Part shown: positions 52,631 through 61,094 of the stretch, piece after piece | How positions within the stretch are numbered: position 1 is the stretch's first letter | Layout of the letters: each line of letters begins with the position of its first letter | From: Streptomyces sp. 2131.1 | GTDB lineage: Bacteria; Actinomycetota; Actinomycetes; Streptomycetales; Streptomycetaceae | Reading direction: 5' to 3' | Assembly: GCF_900105515.1 (NCBI RefSeq) | Contig: NZ_FNSY01000001.1 | Coordinates: forward strand, 4,452,001-4,516,000 | DNA length: 64,000 bases | Position numbers and translations under genes: made by a program | The notes under the pieces: model-generated | Seen by the model: only the letters and a program-made list of their open reading frames with translations | The model's database searches: none | What the model was told of the DNA's origin: nothing

Positions 52631-53383
52631 ATGAAGCTCACCGTCGTCGGCTGCTCCGGCTCGTTCCCCTCCGCGGGATCGGCATGCTCGAGCTACCTCG
52701 TAGAGGCCGACGGCTTCAGGCTGCTCCTCGACATGGGCAACGGCGCCCTCGGCGAGCTGCAGCGCCACGTCGGTCTCTATGACCTCGACGCCATCTTCCT
52801 CAGCCACCTGCACGCCGACCACTGCATCGACATGTGCGCGTACTTCGTCGTCCGGTACTACCCGCACGGCGGCGAGCGCCCCGCCCGCATCCCGGTCTAC
52901 GGCCCCGACGGCACGGAGCAGCGGCTCACCACCGCACACGCCGACACCCCGTCCGACCACGCGATGAGCGAGGTCTTCGACTTCCACACCCTGAAGCCGG
53001 GCTGGTTCGAGATCGGCCCCTTCTCGGTGCGTACGGAGAAGCTCCGCCACCCCGTCGACACGTTCGGCATCCGCATCGAGCACGGCGGCTCCTCGCTCAC
53101 GTACTCCGGGGACACCGGCACCTGCGAGGCCCTGGACGAGCTGGCCGAGGACACCGACCTCTTCCTCTGCGAGGCGTCGTTCGTGCACGGCAAGGAGGAC
53201 ATCCCGGACCTCCACCTCAACGGCCGCGAGGCCGGCGAGCTGGCCGCCCGCGCGGGCGTCGGCCGCCTCGTGCTCACCCACATCCCGCCGTGGACCGACG
53301 CCGAACGCAACCTCGCCGACGCCCGCGAGGTCTTCACCGGCCCGACGGAACTCGCGGCGCCGGGCGCGGTGTACGAGATCTGA
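52631..53383 (+). CDS. Metallo-beta-lactamase-fold hydrolase (RNase Z-like)
   Basis: 250-residue MBL-fold protein starting MKLTVVGCSGSFPSAGSACS. Metal ligands are HLHADHC (HxHxDH), with the later Asp in YSGDTGTCEAL and His in LVLTHIPPWTD. The overall pattern is that of the RNase Z/ElaC-like or cyclic-nucleotide phosphodiesterase-like subgroup, without the RNase Z arm. Substrate unknown. ATG 52631 follows GGAGG. Its 3' neighbour is a convergent PTS gene. Confidence 0.9.
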   Translation: MKLTVVGCSGSFPSAGSACSSYLVEADGFRLLLDMGNGALGELQRHVGLYDLDAIFLSHLHADHCIDMCAYFVVRYYPHGGERPARIPVYGPDGTEQRLTTAHADTPSDHAMSEVFDFHTLKPGWFEIGPFSVRTEKLRHPVDTFGIRIEHGGSSLTYSGDTGTCEALDELAEDTDLFLCEASFVHGKEDIPDLHLNGREAGELAARAGVGRLVLTHIPPWTDAERNLADAREVFTGPTELAAPGAVYEI

Positions 53384-53407
53384 GCGGAGCGCCCGTACGC
53401 GTACGAC

Positions 53408-53443
53408 GAAGCCCTCACCTTCCGCCGGGAAGGTGAGGGCTTC
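53408..53443. terminator. Bidirectional terminator between MBL and nagE2 genes
   Basis: Perfect 16-bp stem 53408-53423/53428-53443 with a 4-nt loop in a convergent gap. Confidence 0.92.
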
Positions 53444-53469
53444 GAGTGTGTGGGGGAACCGACCGGGGC

Positions 53470-54732
53470 CTACGCCTTGGTCAGGTCCTCGATCTCCTCC
53501 TCGGGCTCACGGCCCGGGGTGGTGAGGTTGAACTTGATGATCGCGAAGCGGAAGGTCACGTAGTAGATAACCGCGAAGACCAGACCGATCGGGATGATCA
53601 TCCAGGGCTTGGTGGCGTGGGTCCAGTTCAGGGCGTAGTCGATGAACCCGGCCGAGAAGTTGAAGCCCGCGTGGACGCCCAGACCCCAGGTGATGGCCAT
53701 CGACGCGGCGGTCAGCACCGCGTGCAGCACGTACAGGACCGGCGCGATGAACATGAACGAGAACTCGATCGGTTCGGTCACACCGGTGACGAACGAGGTC
53801 AGCGCCAGGGAGACCATCATGCCCATCACGGCCTTGCGGCGCTCGGGGCGGGCACAGTGCGCCATGGCGATCGCGGCTGCGGGCAGGCCGAACATCATGA
53901 TCGGGAAGAAGCCGGACTGGAACATGCCGGCGGACGGGTCACCGGCCAGGAAGCGTGTGATGTCTCCGTGGACGACCTCGCCGGCCGAGTTGGTGAAGTC
54001 ACCGAGCTGGAACCAGGCGACCGTGTTCACGAACTGGTGCATGCCGATCGGGATCAGCGCGCGGTTGACGCCACCGAACAGGGCGGCGCCGCCGGAGCCG
54101 AGACCGGTCATCCACTCACCGAAGTTGGAGATGCCGTCACCGATCGGCTCCCAGACCAGGCCGAAGAAGACACCGACGACGACGCCGACGAAGGCCATGA
54201 TGATCGGGACCAGGCGGCGGCCGTTGAAGAAGCCGAGCCAGTCGACCAGCTTGGTGCGGTGGAACTTCTGCCACAGGACCGCGGAGAGCAGACCCATGAT
54301 GATGCCGCCGAGGACACCGGGGTCGTTGTACGTCGCGGCGACGTCCACACCCTTGTTGGCGGTCGTGTTGACCACCGCTTCGGTGACGGGGAACGCCTGG
54401 AGCACCTTGCTGTAGACGAGGAAACCGACGAGCGCGGCGAGCGCCGTCGAGCCATCGGCCTTCTTGGCGAAGCCGATGGCCACGCCTATGCAGAACAGGA
54501 TCGGGAGGCTGCCGGTGATGGCGCCACCCGCGTTGCCGAAGACGGCGGAGACCTTGTCCCAGCCGAGACCGTCCTTGCCGAAGATGTCGTCCTGGCCGAG
54601 GCGCACCATGATGCCCGCCGCCGGCAGCACCGCGATCGGCAGCTGCAGGCTGCGACCCACCTTCTGCAGGCCCTGGAACAGGCCGGAGCCCCGCTTCTTC
54701 GCGGGGGCCGCCGTAGCGGTGGCCGTACTCAT
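53470..54732 (-). CDS. nagE2: PTS GlcNAc permease IIC component
   Basis: 420-residue PTS glucose-superfamily IIC with about ten helices, beginning GLFQGLQKVGRSLQLPIAVLPAAG after a short basic tail. Conserved segments include LGFFNGRRLVPI and PIGMHQFVNTVAWFQLGD, the sugar-binding region. The IIB domain is separate. It moves and phosphorylates GlcNAc with NagF. Two DasR-like boxes lie before the start. ATG 54732 follows TGGAGGAAG. By S. coelicolor order this is NagE2, the active GlcNAc permease. Confidence 0.92.
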   Translation of the reverse strand: MSTATATAAPAKKRGSGLFQGLQKVGRSLQLPIAVLPAAGIMVRLGQDDIFGKDGLGWDKVSAVFGNAGGAITGSLPILFCIGVAIGFAKKADGSTALAALVGFLVYSKVLQAFPVTEAVVNTTANKGVDVAATYNDPGVLGGIIMGLLSAVLWQKFHRTKLVDWLGFFNGRRLVPIIMAFVGVVVGVFFGLVWEPIGDGISNFGEWMTGLGSGGAALFGGVNRALIPIGMHQFVNTVAWFQLGDFTNSAGEVVHGDITRFLAGDPSAGMFQSGFFPIMMFGLPAAAIAMAHCARPERRKAVMGMMVSLALTSFVTGVTEPIEFSFMFIAPVLYVLHAVLTAASMAITWGLGVHAGFNFSAGFIDYALNWTHATKPWMIIPIGLVFAVIYYVTFRFAIIKFNLTTPGREPEEEIEDLTKA

Positions 54733-54818
54733 CAACTTCCTCCAGTAAGCAAGGCGCCGCCGGGGACAGGGGGGTTTGGGTGGGCGACGACTCGAGAAAC
54801 GTGAAGCGCGAAGCTTCA

Positions 54819-54851
54819 CGTGGTCTGGACCACTGAGTGGTGTAGACCAGT
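54819..54851. promoter_or_regulatory. Tandem DasR-like operators (dre) before nagE2
   Basis: CGTGGTCTGGACCACT (54819-54834) and AGTGGTGTAGACCAGT (54836-54851) both match the 16-nt dre pattern with inverted GTGGT/ACCAC arms, separated by one base, about 90 nt upstream of the start. They should bind DasR. Confidence 0.85.
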
Positions 54852-54937
54852 TGTAGCACGGTGAGGGTTAGATAAGGAACCTGCAATTTGCGACTACTTC
54901 GCAGCAGCTACCGCGTACGCACCGTGACATGCGAAAA

Positions 54938-54963
54938 GCCCCCGGACCGCATGGTCCGGGGGC
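54938..54963 (-). terminator. Intrinsic terminator after nagE1
   Basis: On the minus strand an 11-bp stem (54963-54953/54948-54938) is followed by TTTT. It lies 33 nt after the nagE1 stop and separates it from nagE2. Confidence 0.9.
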
Positions 54964-54996
54964 CGCGCTCGCAAGGTCAGTGACCTTGCATAAAGG

Positions 54997-56256
54997 CTAC
55001 TTCGTGAGGTTCCTCTCGATGTCCTCCTCCACATCCTCGGGCTCACGACCGGGTGTCGGAAGGTTGAACTTGGTGATCGCGAACCGGAAGATCACGTAGT
55101 AGACGACCGCGAAGCAGGCGCCGATGGGCATGATCAGCCACGGCTTCGTATCCAGATGCCAGTTGACGACGTAGTCGATCAGTCCCGCCGAGAAGCTGAA
55201 CCCCGCGTGCACGCCCAGCGCCCAGGTGACGCCCATCGACACACCGGTCAGGATCGCGTGCACCCCGTACAGCAGCGGCGCGACGAAGAGGAACGAGAAC
55301 TCCAGCGGCTCCGTCACACCCGTCACGAACGACGTCAGCGCGACGGACAGCATCAGCCCCGCCACCTCCTTGCGCCGCTCCGGCCGCGCCGTGTGGGCGA
55401 TGGCCAGCGCCGCCGCTGGCAGCCCGAACATCATGATCGGGAAGAAGCCCGAGGTGAACTGCCCGGCCGACGGGTCCCCGGCGAAGAAGCGGGAGATGTC
55501 GCCCTGGACCGTGCCTCCGTCGGCCCCGGTGTAGTCGCCCGCCTGGAACCAGAAGAACGTGTTCAGGAACTGGTGCATGCCGATCGGGATCAGCAACCGG
55601 TTCGCGAACCCGAAGATCGCCGCGCCCCACGCGCCCAGGTCGATCAGCTGCTTGGCGAACCACGTCAGCGCGTCGCCCACCGGCTGCCACAGCAGCCCGA
55701 ACAGCACGCCCAGGATCACGCAGAGGAAGGCCATCAGGATCGGGACGAGCCGGCGGCCGTTGAAGAAGCCGAGCCAGTCCACCAGCTTGGTCCGGTGGTA
55801 GCGCTGCCAGACCACGGCCGTCAGCAGCCCGATGATGATCCCGCCCAGCACCCCCGGGTTCTGCGGCACCCCGTCCGGGACGTCCTTGGTCACCGAGCCG
55901 TCCACCGGGAACGCCGTCAGCACCCCCCGGTAGACCAGGAAGCCGGCGACGGCGGCGAGCGCGGTCGAGCCGTCCGCCTTCTTCGCGAAGCCGATCGCGA
56001 CCCCGATGCAGAAGAGCAGCGGCAGGCCCAGCTCGCCGTCGAGGATCGCGGTCCCGCCGTTGAGGAGGACCTTCGCGAACTTGTCCCAGAAACGTCCGTG
56101 CAGGGAGGAGTCGAAGAGATTGCCGAGGCTGACCAGGAGGCCCGCCGCAGGCAGGACGGCCACCGGCAGCTGCAGGCTGCGGCCGACCTTCTGCAGGCCC
56201 TGGACCGGCCCGTTCCACCACTTCCGCTGCGGTAGCGCGGCCGCGTTCGAACTCAT
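54997..56256 (-). CDS. nagE1: PTS GlcNAc permease IIC component, paralogue
   Basis: 419-residue IIC protein close to its downstream neighbour (GPVQGLQKVGRSLQLPVAVL, LGFFNGRRLVPI, PIGMHQFLNTFFWFQAGD). About ten helices. It may import GlcNAc or a related sugar; in S. coelicolor nagE1 is thought to be minor compared with nagE2. GGGAGG six nt before ATG 56256 sets the start; ATG 56262 is too close to the ribosome site. One DasR-like box lies upstream. Confidence 0.9.
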   Translation of the reverse strand: MSSNAAALPQRKWWNGPVQGLQKVGRSLQLPVAVLPAAGLLVSLGNLFDSSLHGRFWDKFAKVLLNGGTAILDGELGLPLLFCIGVAIGFAKKADGSTALAAVAGFLVYRGVLTAFPVDGSVTKDVPDGVPQNPGVLGGIIIGLLTAVVWQRYHRTKLVDWLGFFNGRRLVPILMAFLCVILGVLFGLLWQPVGDALTWFAKQLIDLGAWGAAIFGFANRLLIPIGMHQFLNTFFWFQAGDYTGADGGTVQGDISRFFAGDPSAGQFTSGFFPIMMFGLPAAALAIAHTARPERRKEVAGLMLSVALTSFVTGVTEPLEFSFLFVAPLLYGVHAILTGVSMGVTWALGVHAGFSFSAGLIDYVVNWHLDTKPWLIMPIGACFAVVYYVIFRFAITKFNLPTPGREPEDVEEDIERNLTK

Positions 56257-56298
56257 CGGCATCCTCCCGGAGCACAGCTGGTTTGGAGGTCGTCGCAA

Positions 56299-56314
56299 AC
56301 TGGTGTAGACCAGT
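56299..56314. promoter_or_regulatory. DasR-like operator (dre) between nagE1 and nagF
   Basis: ACTGGTGTAGACCAGT is an almost perfect palindrome and dre match, 43 nt before nagE1 and 165 nt before nagF. It may regulate both divergent genes. Confidence 0.85.
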
Positions 56315-56478
56315 TGCGATACGGTGCGGAGCCCGGCCGAGAGGCAGGGCTCCGGTGATCGTCATCATTGAGGACCGTGCGGTCACTCGCCCGCGAAGTT
56401 GGGCCAACCGTGCGTTACCGTGACGAAACGGACCCACGGTGGGCCGTCGCACGCACATGAGGAACCAGGGAGAAGGCC

Positions 56479-56712
56479 ATGGCCAGCAAGGCTGAGAAGA
56501 TCGTCGCCGGGCTCGGCGGAATCGAGAACATCGAAGAGGTCGAAGGCTGCATCACGCGCCTGCGCACCGAGGTCATCGACCCCGGCAAGGTCGACGAAGC
56601 CGCGCTCAAGGCCGCCGGCGCCCACGGCGTCGTCAAGATGGGCACCGCGATCCAGGTCGTCATCGGCACCGACGCCGACCCGATCGCGGCCGACATCGAA
56701 GACATGATGTGA
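56479..56712 (+). CDS. nagF: PTS GlcNAc EIIB component
   Basis: 77-residue IIB protein. The phosphorylated Cys is in EVEGCITRLRTEV. It receives phosphate from the shared EIIA (Crr) and gives it to sugar in the IIC permeases. It is divergent from nagE1. ATG 56479 follows GGGAGAAGG. rph follows after 98 nt. Confidence 0.95.
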   Translation: MASKAEKIVAGLGGIENIEEVEGCITRLRTEVIDPGKVDEAALKAAGAHGVVKMGTAIQVVIGTDADPIAADIEDMM

Positions 56713-56810
56713 CGACCGCCTGAAACCCCTCCGCAGGCCCCGCCCACCCCGGACGGGGCCTGCGGCGCACCCGGGAAACGAGGCCCCCGCCACCCGATAG
56801 GCTCGGCGCC

Positions 56811-57548
56811 ATGTCTCGTATCGACGGCCGCACCCCCGACCAACTCCGCCCCGTCACCATCGAACGCGGATGGAGCAAGCACGCCGAAGGATCCGTACTC
56901 ATCTCCTTCGGCGACACCAAAGTCTTCTGCACCGCCTCCGTCACCGAAGGCGTACCGCGCTGGCGCAAGGGCAGCGGCGAAGGCTGGGTCACCGCCGAAT
57001 ACTCCATGCTGCCCCGCTCCACCAACACCCGCGGCGACCGCGAATCCGTACGCGGCAAGATCGGCGGCCGCACCCACGAGATCAGCCGGCTCATCGGCCG
57101 TTCCCTGCGCGCCGTCATCGACTACAAGGCCCTCGGCGAGAACACCATCGTCCTCGACTGCGACGTCCTCCAGGCCGACGGCGGCACCCGTACCGCCGCC
57201 ATCACCGGCGCCTACGTCGCCCTCGCCGACGCCGTCGCCTGGGCCCAGGGCAAGAAGATCATCAAGCACGGCCGCAAGCCGCTCACCGGCACCGTCGCCG
57301 CCATCAGCGTCGGCATCGTCGACGGCACCCCCCTCCTCGACCTCTGCTACGAGGAGGACGTCCGCGCCGAGACCGACATGAACGTCGTCTGCACCGGCGA
57401 CGGCCGCTTCGTCGAGGTCCAGGGCACCGCCGAGGCCGAACCCTTCGACCGTACGGAACTCAACGCGCTGCTCGACCTCGCCACCGCCGGCTGCGTCGAC
57501 CTCGCCAAGCTCCAGAACGAGGCACTCGCCACCACGCTCGGCGCCTGA
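56811..57548 (+). CDS. rph: Ribonuclease PH
   Basis: 245-residue phosphorolytic exoribonuclease that trims tRNA 3' ends. Motifs: RIDGRTPDQLRPVTIERGW at the N-terminus, RGDRESVRGKIGGRTHEISRLIGRSLRA in the active site, and DCDVLQADGGTRTAAITGAY at the phosphate site. Complete length. It is separate from the PTS operon and followed by a terminator. Confidence 0.97.
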   Translation: MSRIDGRTPDQLRPVTIERGWSKHAEGSVLISFGDTKVFCTASVTEGVPRWRKGSGEGWVTAEYSMLPRSTNTRGDRESVRGKIGGRTHEISRLIGRSLRAVIDYKALGENTIVLDCDVLQADGGTRTAAITGAYVALADAVAWAQGKKIIKHGRKPLTGTVAAISVGIVDGTPLLDLCYEEDVRAETDMNVVCTGDGRFVEVQGTAEAEPFDRTELNALLDLATAGCVDLAKLQNEALATTLGA

Positions 57549-57607
57549 ACCCGCCGCCCGAAAGGCAAAGAAGCAACCAAGTCCCGCCCAGCGGCGTCGA
57601 TACGCAT

Positions 57608-57637
57608 ACGGGCGCACGGGTCGAACCGTGCGCCCGT
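57608..57637 (+). terminator. Intrinsic terminator after rph
   Basis: Perfect 12-bp stem 57608-57619/57626-57637 with a 6-nt loop. Confidence 0.85.
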
Positions 57638-57668
57638 CCGCGTATCCGCACCCGGGGAGGGACCCACC

Positions 57669-58061
57669 ATGGCCGCGCGCCACCGGCACCACCGCACCGC
57701 ACTGGCCGTCACCGCCGCACTCATCACCGTCACCGCGGCCGCGGGCTGCGGCGCCCTCGACAAGACACTCGACTGCGTCCGCACCGCCGACGCCATCGCC
57801 ACCAGCGTCGACAACCTCCGCCAGGCCGTCTCCAACGCCTCCGACGACCCCACCCAGGCGTCCGAGGCCCTCGACGACATCCAGAAGGAACTCGGCAACC
57901 TCGGCGACAAGACCGACGACGCCGACCTCAGCAAGGCCGTCGACGACCTCCAGGCCGGCGTCACCAACGTCCGCGACGCCATCGACAACGGCGACGCCAC
58001 CCCGGACATCACCCCCGTCACCGATGCCGCCGGGGAGATCGCCAAGGTCTGCACCCCGTAA
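57669..58061 (+). CDS. Small secreted lipoprotein, hypothetical
   Basis: 130 residues. The signal peptide ends TAAAGC, giving a lipid-modified Cys near residue 27. The rest is an acidic helical protein (SVDNLRQAVSNASDD, DIQKELGNLGDKTDD, AVDDLQAGVTNVRDA) without a known family, probably coiled coil. ATG 57669 follows GGGGAGGGA. A 9-bp terminator hairpin lies just downstream (58070-58096). Convergent with the carboxylesterase. Confidence 0.75.
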   Translation: MAARHRHHRTALAVTAALITVTAAAGCGALDKTLDCVRTADAIATSVDNLRQAVSNASDDPTQASEALDDIQKELGNLGDKTDDADLSKAVDDLQAGVTNVRDAIDNGDATPDITPVTDAAGEIAKVCTP

Positions 58062-58069
58062 CGCGAAGA

Positions 58070-58096
58070 GTCCCGGCGACACATGGCCGCCGGGAC
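58070..58096. terminator. Bidirectional terminator between lipoprotein and carboxylesterase genes
   Basis: 9-bp stem 58070-58078/58088-58096 in the 47-nt convergent gap. Confidence 0.75.
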
Positions 58097-58108
58097 ACCG
58101 ACGGGACC

Positions 58109-59695
58109 TCAGGACGAGGCGAGCCCCTTCCAGAACGCGTAGTGGTGACCGGCCCCGAAGTCCGTCCGCCCGACGTCCCCGGACGCCAGCCGCTGTACGT
58201 ACTCCCCGTCGTTCGTGAACCGCTGCCACGCCGGCAGCCCCGGACCGTCCACGCACCCGGTGCTCGCGAACCGGCTCCAGTACCCGACCACCGTCTCCGA
58301 CAGCTCCTCCTGCGCCGCGTCCAGCGGCTCGAAGAGCTCGTTCTCTAACACGTACGCGAGATCGATCATGTGGCCCGTGCCCAGCGAGAAGCTCGCAGGG
58401 CGCGGCACGTTCCGGAAGTACGGGGCCGATACCTCGGCGAACTCGTACGCGTACACCGGGGTGTACCGCGCCAGCGCCCGCTGCGTGTCCAGCGCCGCCG
58501 TCGACCACTCCGCATCCGTGAGCACCGCCGACAGCGCCGCCCCCGGAGCCGGATACCGCTCCACCGGATACTCGGCCGGCACCGCCGCGGCGTCCGCCCC
58601 GAACCGGTCCGCCACCTTCTCCGCATACCCCTCGGCGGTCAGCGGCCGGCCCGTCATGAGCTCGTCCAGGCCGGCCAGCCCGCTCATCTCGTCACGCGTC
58701 GAACCGTGCAGCACCGGCACCCGGGCGAACCGCCCCGCCGCGATCGCCCGCGACGGAGCCTCCGGGACGACCTCGCCGTCCACGACCGGCCGAAATCCGT
58801 CGTGACCGGACGAGGAAGCAGCGACCACGCCGGCCGTCGACATGCCCCGCAGGCAGGAGTCGACCGCCCCCGGGTCGTCGCACCCGGCCGCCTCGACGAC
58901 GGCCTTGCCCTGCTCCTCCGCCTGGGCACGGGTGAACGAACCGTCCGGCCCCACGCCCCCCGCACTCTGCACGACCGCCTTGTGGAACAGACCTCGCGCG
59001 CCCGGTGACACCAACTGGGCGCACACGCTGTAACCCCCGCCCGACTGACCCATGAGCGTCACGTTGTCCGGATCCCCGCCGAAGGCACCCGCGTTGCGCG
59101 CCACCCACCGCAGCGCGGCCTGCTGGTCCAGCAGCCCCAGGTTGGCCGGGGCCCGCAGACCCGGCGCCGACAGGAACCCGAACACCCCCAGCCGGTAATT
59201 GACCGTCACCACCACCGCACCCTGCCGCGCGGCGGCCAGCTTCGCCGCGCCGTAACTCGCCCCGTCCCCGTACGCGGAGCTCCCGCCGTGGATCCACACG
59301 ATCACCGGCCGGGGCCGCGCGGACCGCCGGACCGGCGTCGTGAGGTTCAGGTACAGGCAGTCCTCGCTCCCCCCGCCCTTGATCGCGATGGGCTGGTCCG
59401 TCGGCTGCGCACACGCACTCCGCGGGGCGCGGGCATCCAGCGTGGCGGACCACGGCCGGACCGGCTGCGGCTTCTCCCACCGGTGCGCGCCGGTCGGCGG
59501 GGCCGCGTACGGGATGCCCTGGAACGTGCGCACCGCGCCGGTGGCCGCCCCCTGCACGGGGCCTTCGGCGGTCACCACCCGGGTGGGAAGGGCGGACCCC
59601 GAGGCGGCGGCGTCCGGCGCGAGGGCCGCGACGGCGAGGCTCGCGGTGACGGCAACGGCGGCGAGGGCGGTGGCAGGGGACTTCGGATGACCCAT
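58109..59695 (-). CDS. Secreted type-B carboxylesterase with a TTA codon
   Basis: 528 residues with a signal peptide (ATALAAVAVTASLAVAALAPDAAA). It is an alpha/beta hydrolase: oxyanion hole VWIHGGSSAYGDG, nucleophile Ser in LMGQSGGGYSV (family usually GESAGG), and late His in DFGAGHHYAFW. It should hydrolyse esters outside the cell. It carries a TTA leucine codon at 58346-58348 on the minus strand, so translation depends on BldA tRNA. Divergent from a TetR gene with a clear operator between. ATG 59695 chosen. Confidence 0.87.
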   Translation of the reverse strand: MGHPKSPATALAAVAVTASLAVAALAPDAAASGSALPTRVVTAEGPVQGAATGAVRTFQGIPYAAPPTGAHRWEKPQPVRPWSATLDARAPRSACAQPTDQPIAIKGGGSEDCLYLNLTTPVRRSARPRPVIVWIHGGSSAYGDGASYGAAKLAAARQGAVVVTVNYRLGVFGFLSAPGLRAPANLGLLDQQAALRWVARNAGAFGGDPDNVTLMGQSGGGYSVCAQLVSPGARGLFHKAVVQSAGGVGPDGSFTRAQAEEQGKAVVEAAGCDDPGAVDSCLRGMSTAGVVAASSSGHDGFRPVVDGEVVPEAPSRAIAAGRFARVPVLHGSTRDEMSGLAGLDELMTGRPLTAEGYAEKVADRFGADAAAVPAEYPVERYPAPGAALSAVLTDAEWSTAALDTQRALARYTPVYAYEFAEVSAPYFRNVPRPASFSLGTGHMIDLAYVLENELFEPLDAAQEELSETVVGYWSRFASTGCVDGPGLPAWQRFTNDGEYVQRLASGDVGRTDFGAGHHYAFWKGLASS

Positions 59696-59768
59696 CAGGA
59701 CTCCAGGGCTCGCCGTGATCTTCGGATGCGGCAACGGCAGCAACGTAGCCGGGAGTTGGGCGTTTGTG

Positions 59769-59806
59769 CTATACATTTGTATAGGGCGATCGTGCGATGC
59801 GATCGC
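59769..59806. promoter_or_regulatory. Palindromic operators between carboxylesterase and TetR gene
   Basis: CTATACA-TT-TGTATAG (59769-59784) is a perfect 16-nt palindrome. GCGATCG-7 nt-CGATCGC (59786-59806) follows. Either could bind the TetR repressor and control both divergent genes. Confidence 0.65.
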
Positions 59807-59851
59807 GTCAGGCGGCGCCTCACCTTCCCGGGCGGCCCTAGGATGCGGCGC

Positions 59852-60418
59852 ATGGGTATGGGAAACCGGGAGAAGCTGCTGGAAGCGGCCAGGAAGTGCC
59901 TCTTCGAGAAGGGCTACGAGCGCACCACCGTCCGCGACCTCGCCTCGGCGGCGGGCGTCAGCATGGCGGCCATCGGCTACCACTTCGGCTCCAAGGAGGC
60001 CCTGCTCAACCAGGCGCTCCTCGAAGCGCTCGACTCGGGGGGCCAGGCCCTCGGCCCGTCGGCGGAGGACGGCGACCTCGGTGCGCTCTGGACCCGCCTC
60101 ATCGAGGCCTTCTCGGCCAACCGGACGTTCTGGCTCGCCAGCCTGGAGACGGTCCTGCGCGCCCAGCGCGACCCGGAACTGCGCGAACAGGTGGCCGCCG
60201 GGCTACGACAGGGACGCAGCGGCATGGCGCACGAGGTCACGGGGACACCCGAGGACGAACTCTCCGAGGAGACCGTGCGCACCCTCGGCTCCGTACAGCT
60301 CGCTCTCCTCAGTGGCCTGATGATGCAGCACATCACCGACCCGGAGTCGGCGCCCACCGCCACCGAGGTGCTGGCCGGCATCCGCGCCCTGGCCGCCCGA
60401 CTGCCCGACGAGGCGTGA
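59852..60418 (+). CDS. TetR family transcriptional regulator
   Basis: 188 residues. N-terminal helix-turn-helix: EKLLEAARKCLFEKGYERTTVRDLASAAGVSMAAIGYHF, of the classic TetR type, and a ligand-binding domain with the WLASLETVLRAQ segment. Divergent from the carboxylesterase and so its probable repressor. Start ATG 59852 with TAGGA upstream; ATG 59843 is another option. rdgB follows after 25 nt. Confidence 0.88.
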   Translation: MGMGNREKLLEAARKCLFEKGYERTTVRDLASAAGVSMAAIGYHFGSKEALLNQALLEALDSGGQALGPSAEDGDLGALWTRLIEAFSANRTFWLASLETVLRAQRDPELREQVAAGLRQGRSGMAHEVTGTPEDELSEETVRTLGSVQLALLSGLMMQHITDPESAPTATEVLAGIRALAARLPDEA

Positions 60419-60443
60419 GCCCGGACCCGGCGATACTGGTCCC

Positions 60444-61046
60444 ATGACCCGTCTCATCCTCGCCACCCGCAACGCCGGGAAGATCACCGAACTCCACGCG
60501 ATCCTCGCCGACGCGGGCCTCACCCACGAACTCGTCGGCGCGGACGCGTATCCGGAGGTCCCCGACGTCAAGGAGACCGGCGTCACCTTCGCCGAGAACG
60601 CGCTGCTCAAAGCCCACGCCCTCGCCCAGGCCACCGGCCACCCCGCGATCGCCGACGACTCGGGCCTCTGCGTGGACGTCCTCGGCGGCGCCCCCGGCAT
60701 CTTCTCGGCCCGCTGGTCCGGCACCCACGGCAACGACCGCGCCAACCTGGACCTGCTCCTCGCCCAGCTCGGTGACATCTCCGACCCCCACCGCGGGGCC
60801 CACTTCGCCTGCGCCGCCGCCCTGGCCCTCCCGGACGGCACGGAACGCGTGGTCGAGGGCCGCCTGGGGGGCACCCTCCGCCACGCCCCGGCCGGCGCGT
60901 ACGGCTTCGGCTACGACCCGGTCCTCCAGCCGGACGGCGAAACGCGCACGTGCGCGGAACTGACCCCGGACGAGAAGAACGCCATCAGCCACCGCGGCAA
61001 GGCGTTCCGGGCGCTGGTGCCGGTGGTGCGGGAGCTGGTGGGCTGA
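60444..61046 (+). CDS. rdgB: Non-canonical purine NTP pyrophosphatase, RdgB/HAM1 type
   Basis: 200-residue house-cleaning enzyme that hydrolyses dITP, XTP and ITP to monophosphates. Motifs: LILATRNAGKITEL binding the triphosphate, ADDSGLCVDVLGGAPGIFSARW with the metal Asp, and FGYDPVL near the end. ATG 60444. A strong terminator is 6 nt after the stop. Confidence 0.96.
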   Translation: MTRLILATRNAGKITELHAILADAGLTHELVGADAYPEVPDVKETGVTFAENALLKAHALAQATGHPAIADDSGLCVDVLGGAPGIFSARWSGTHGNDRANLDLLLAQLGDISDPHRGAHFACAAALALPDGTERVVEGRLGGTLRHAPAGAYGFGYDPVLQPDGETRTCAELTPDEKNAISHRGKAFRALVPVVRELVG

Positions 61047-61052
61047 CGCACT

Positions 61053-61084
61053 GGTGCCCGGCCCCGCGAACGGGGCCGGGCACC
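61053..61084. terminator. Terminator between rdgB and atypical tRNA
   Basis: Perfect 14-bp stem 61053-61066/61071-61084 with a CGAA loop. It can serve rdgB and the convergent tRNA. Confidence 0.92.
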
Positions 61085-61094
61085 TTGCTGTCGG

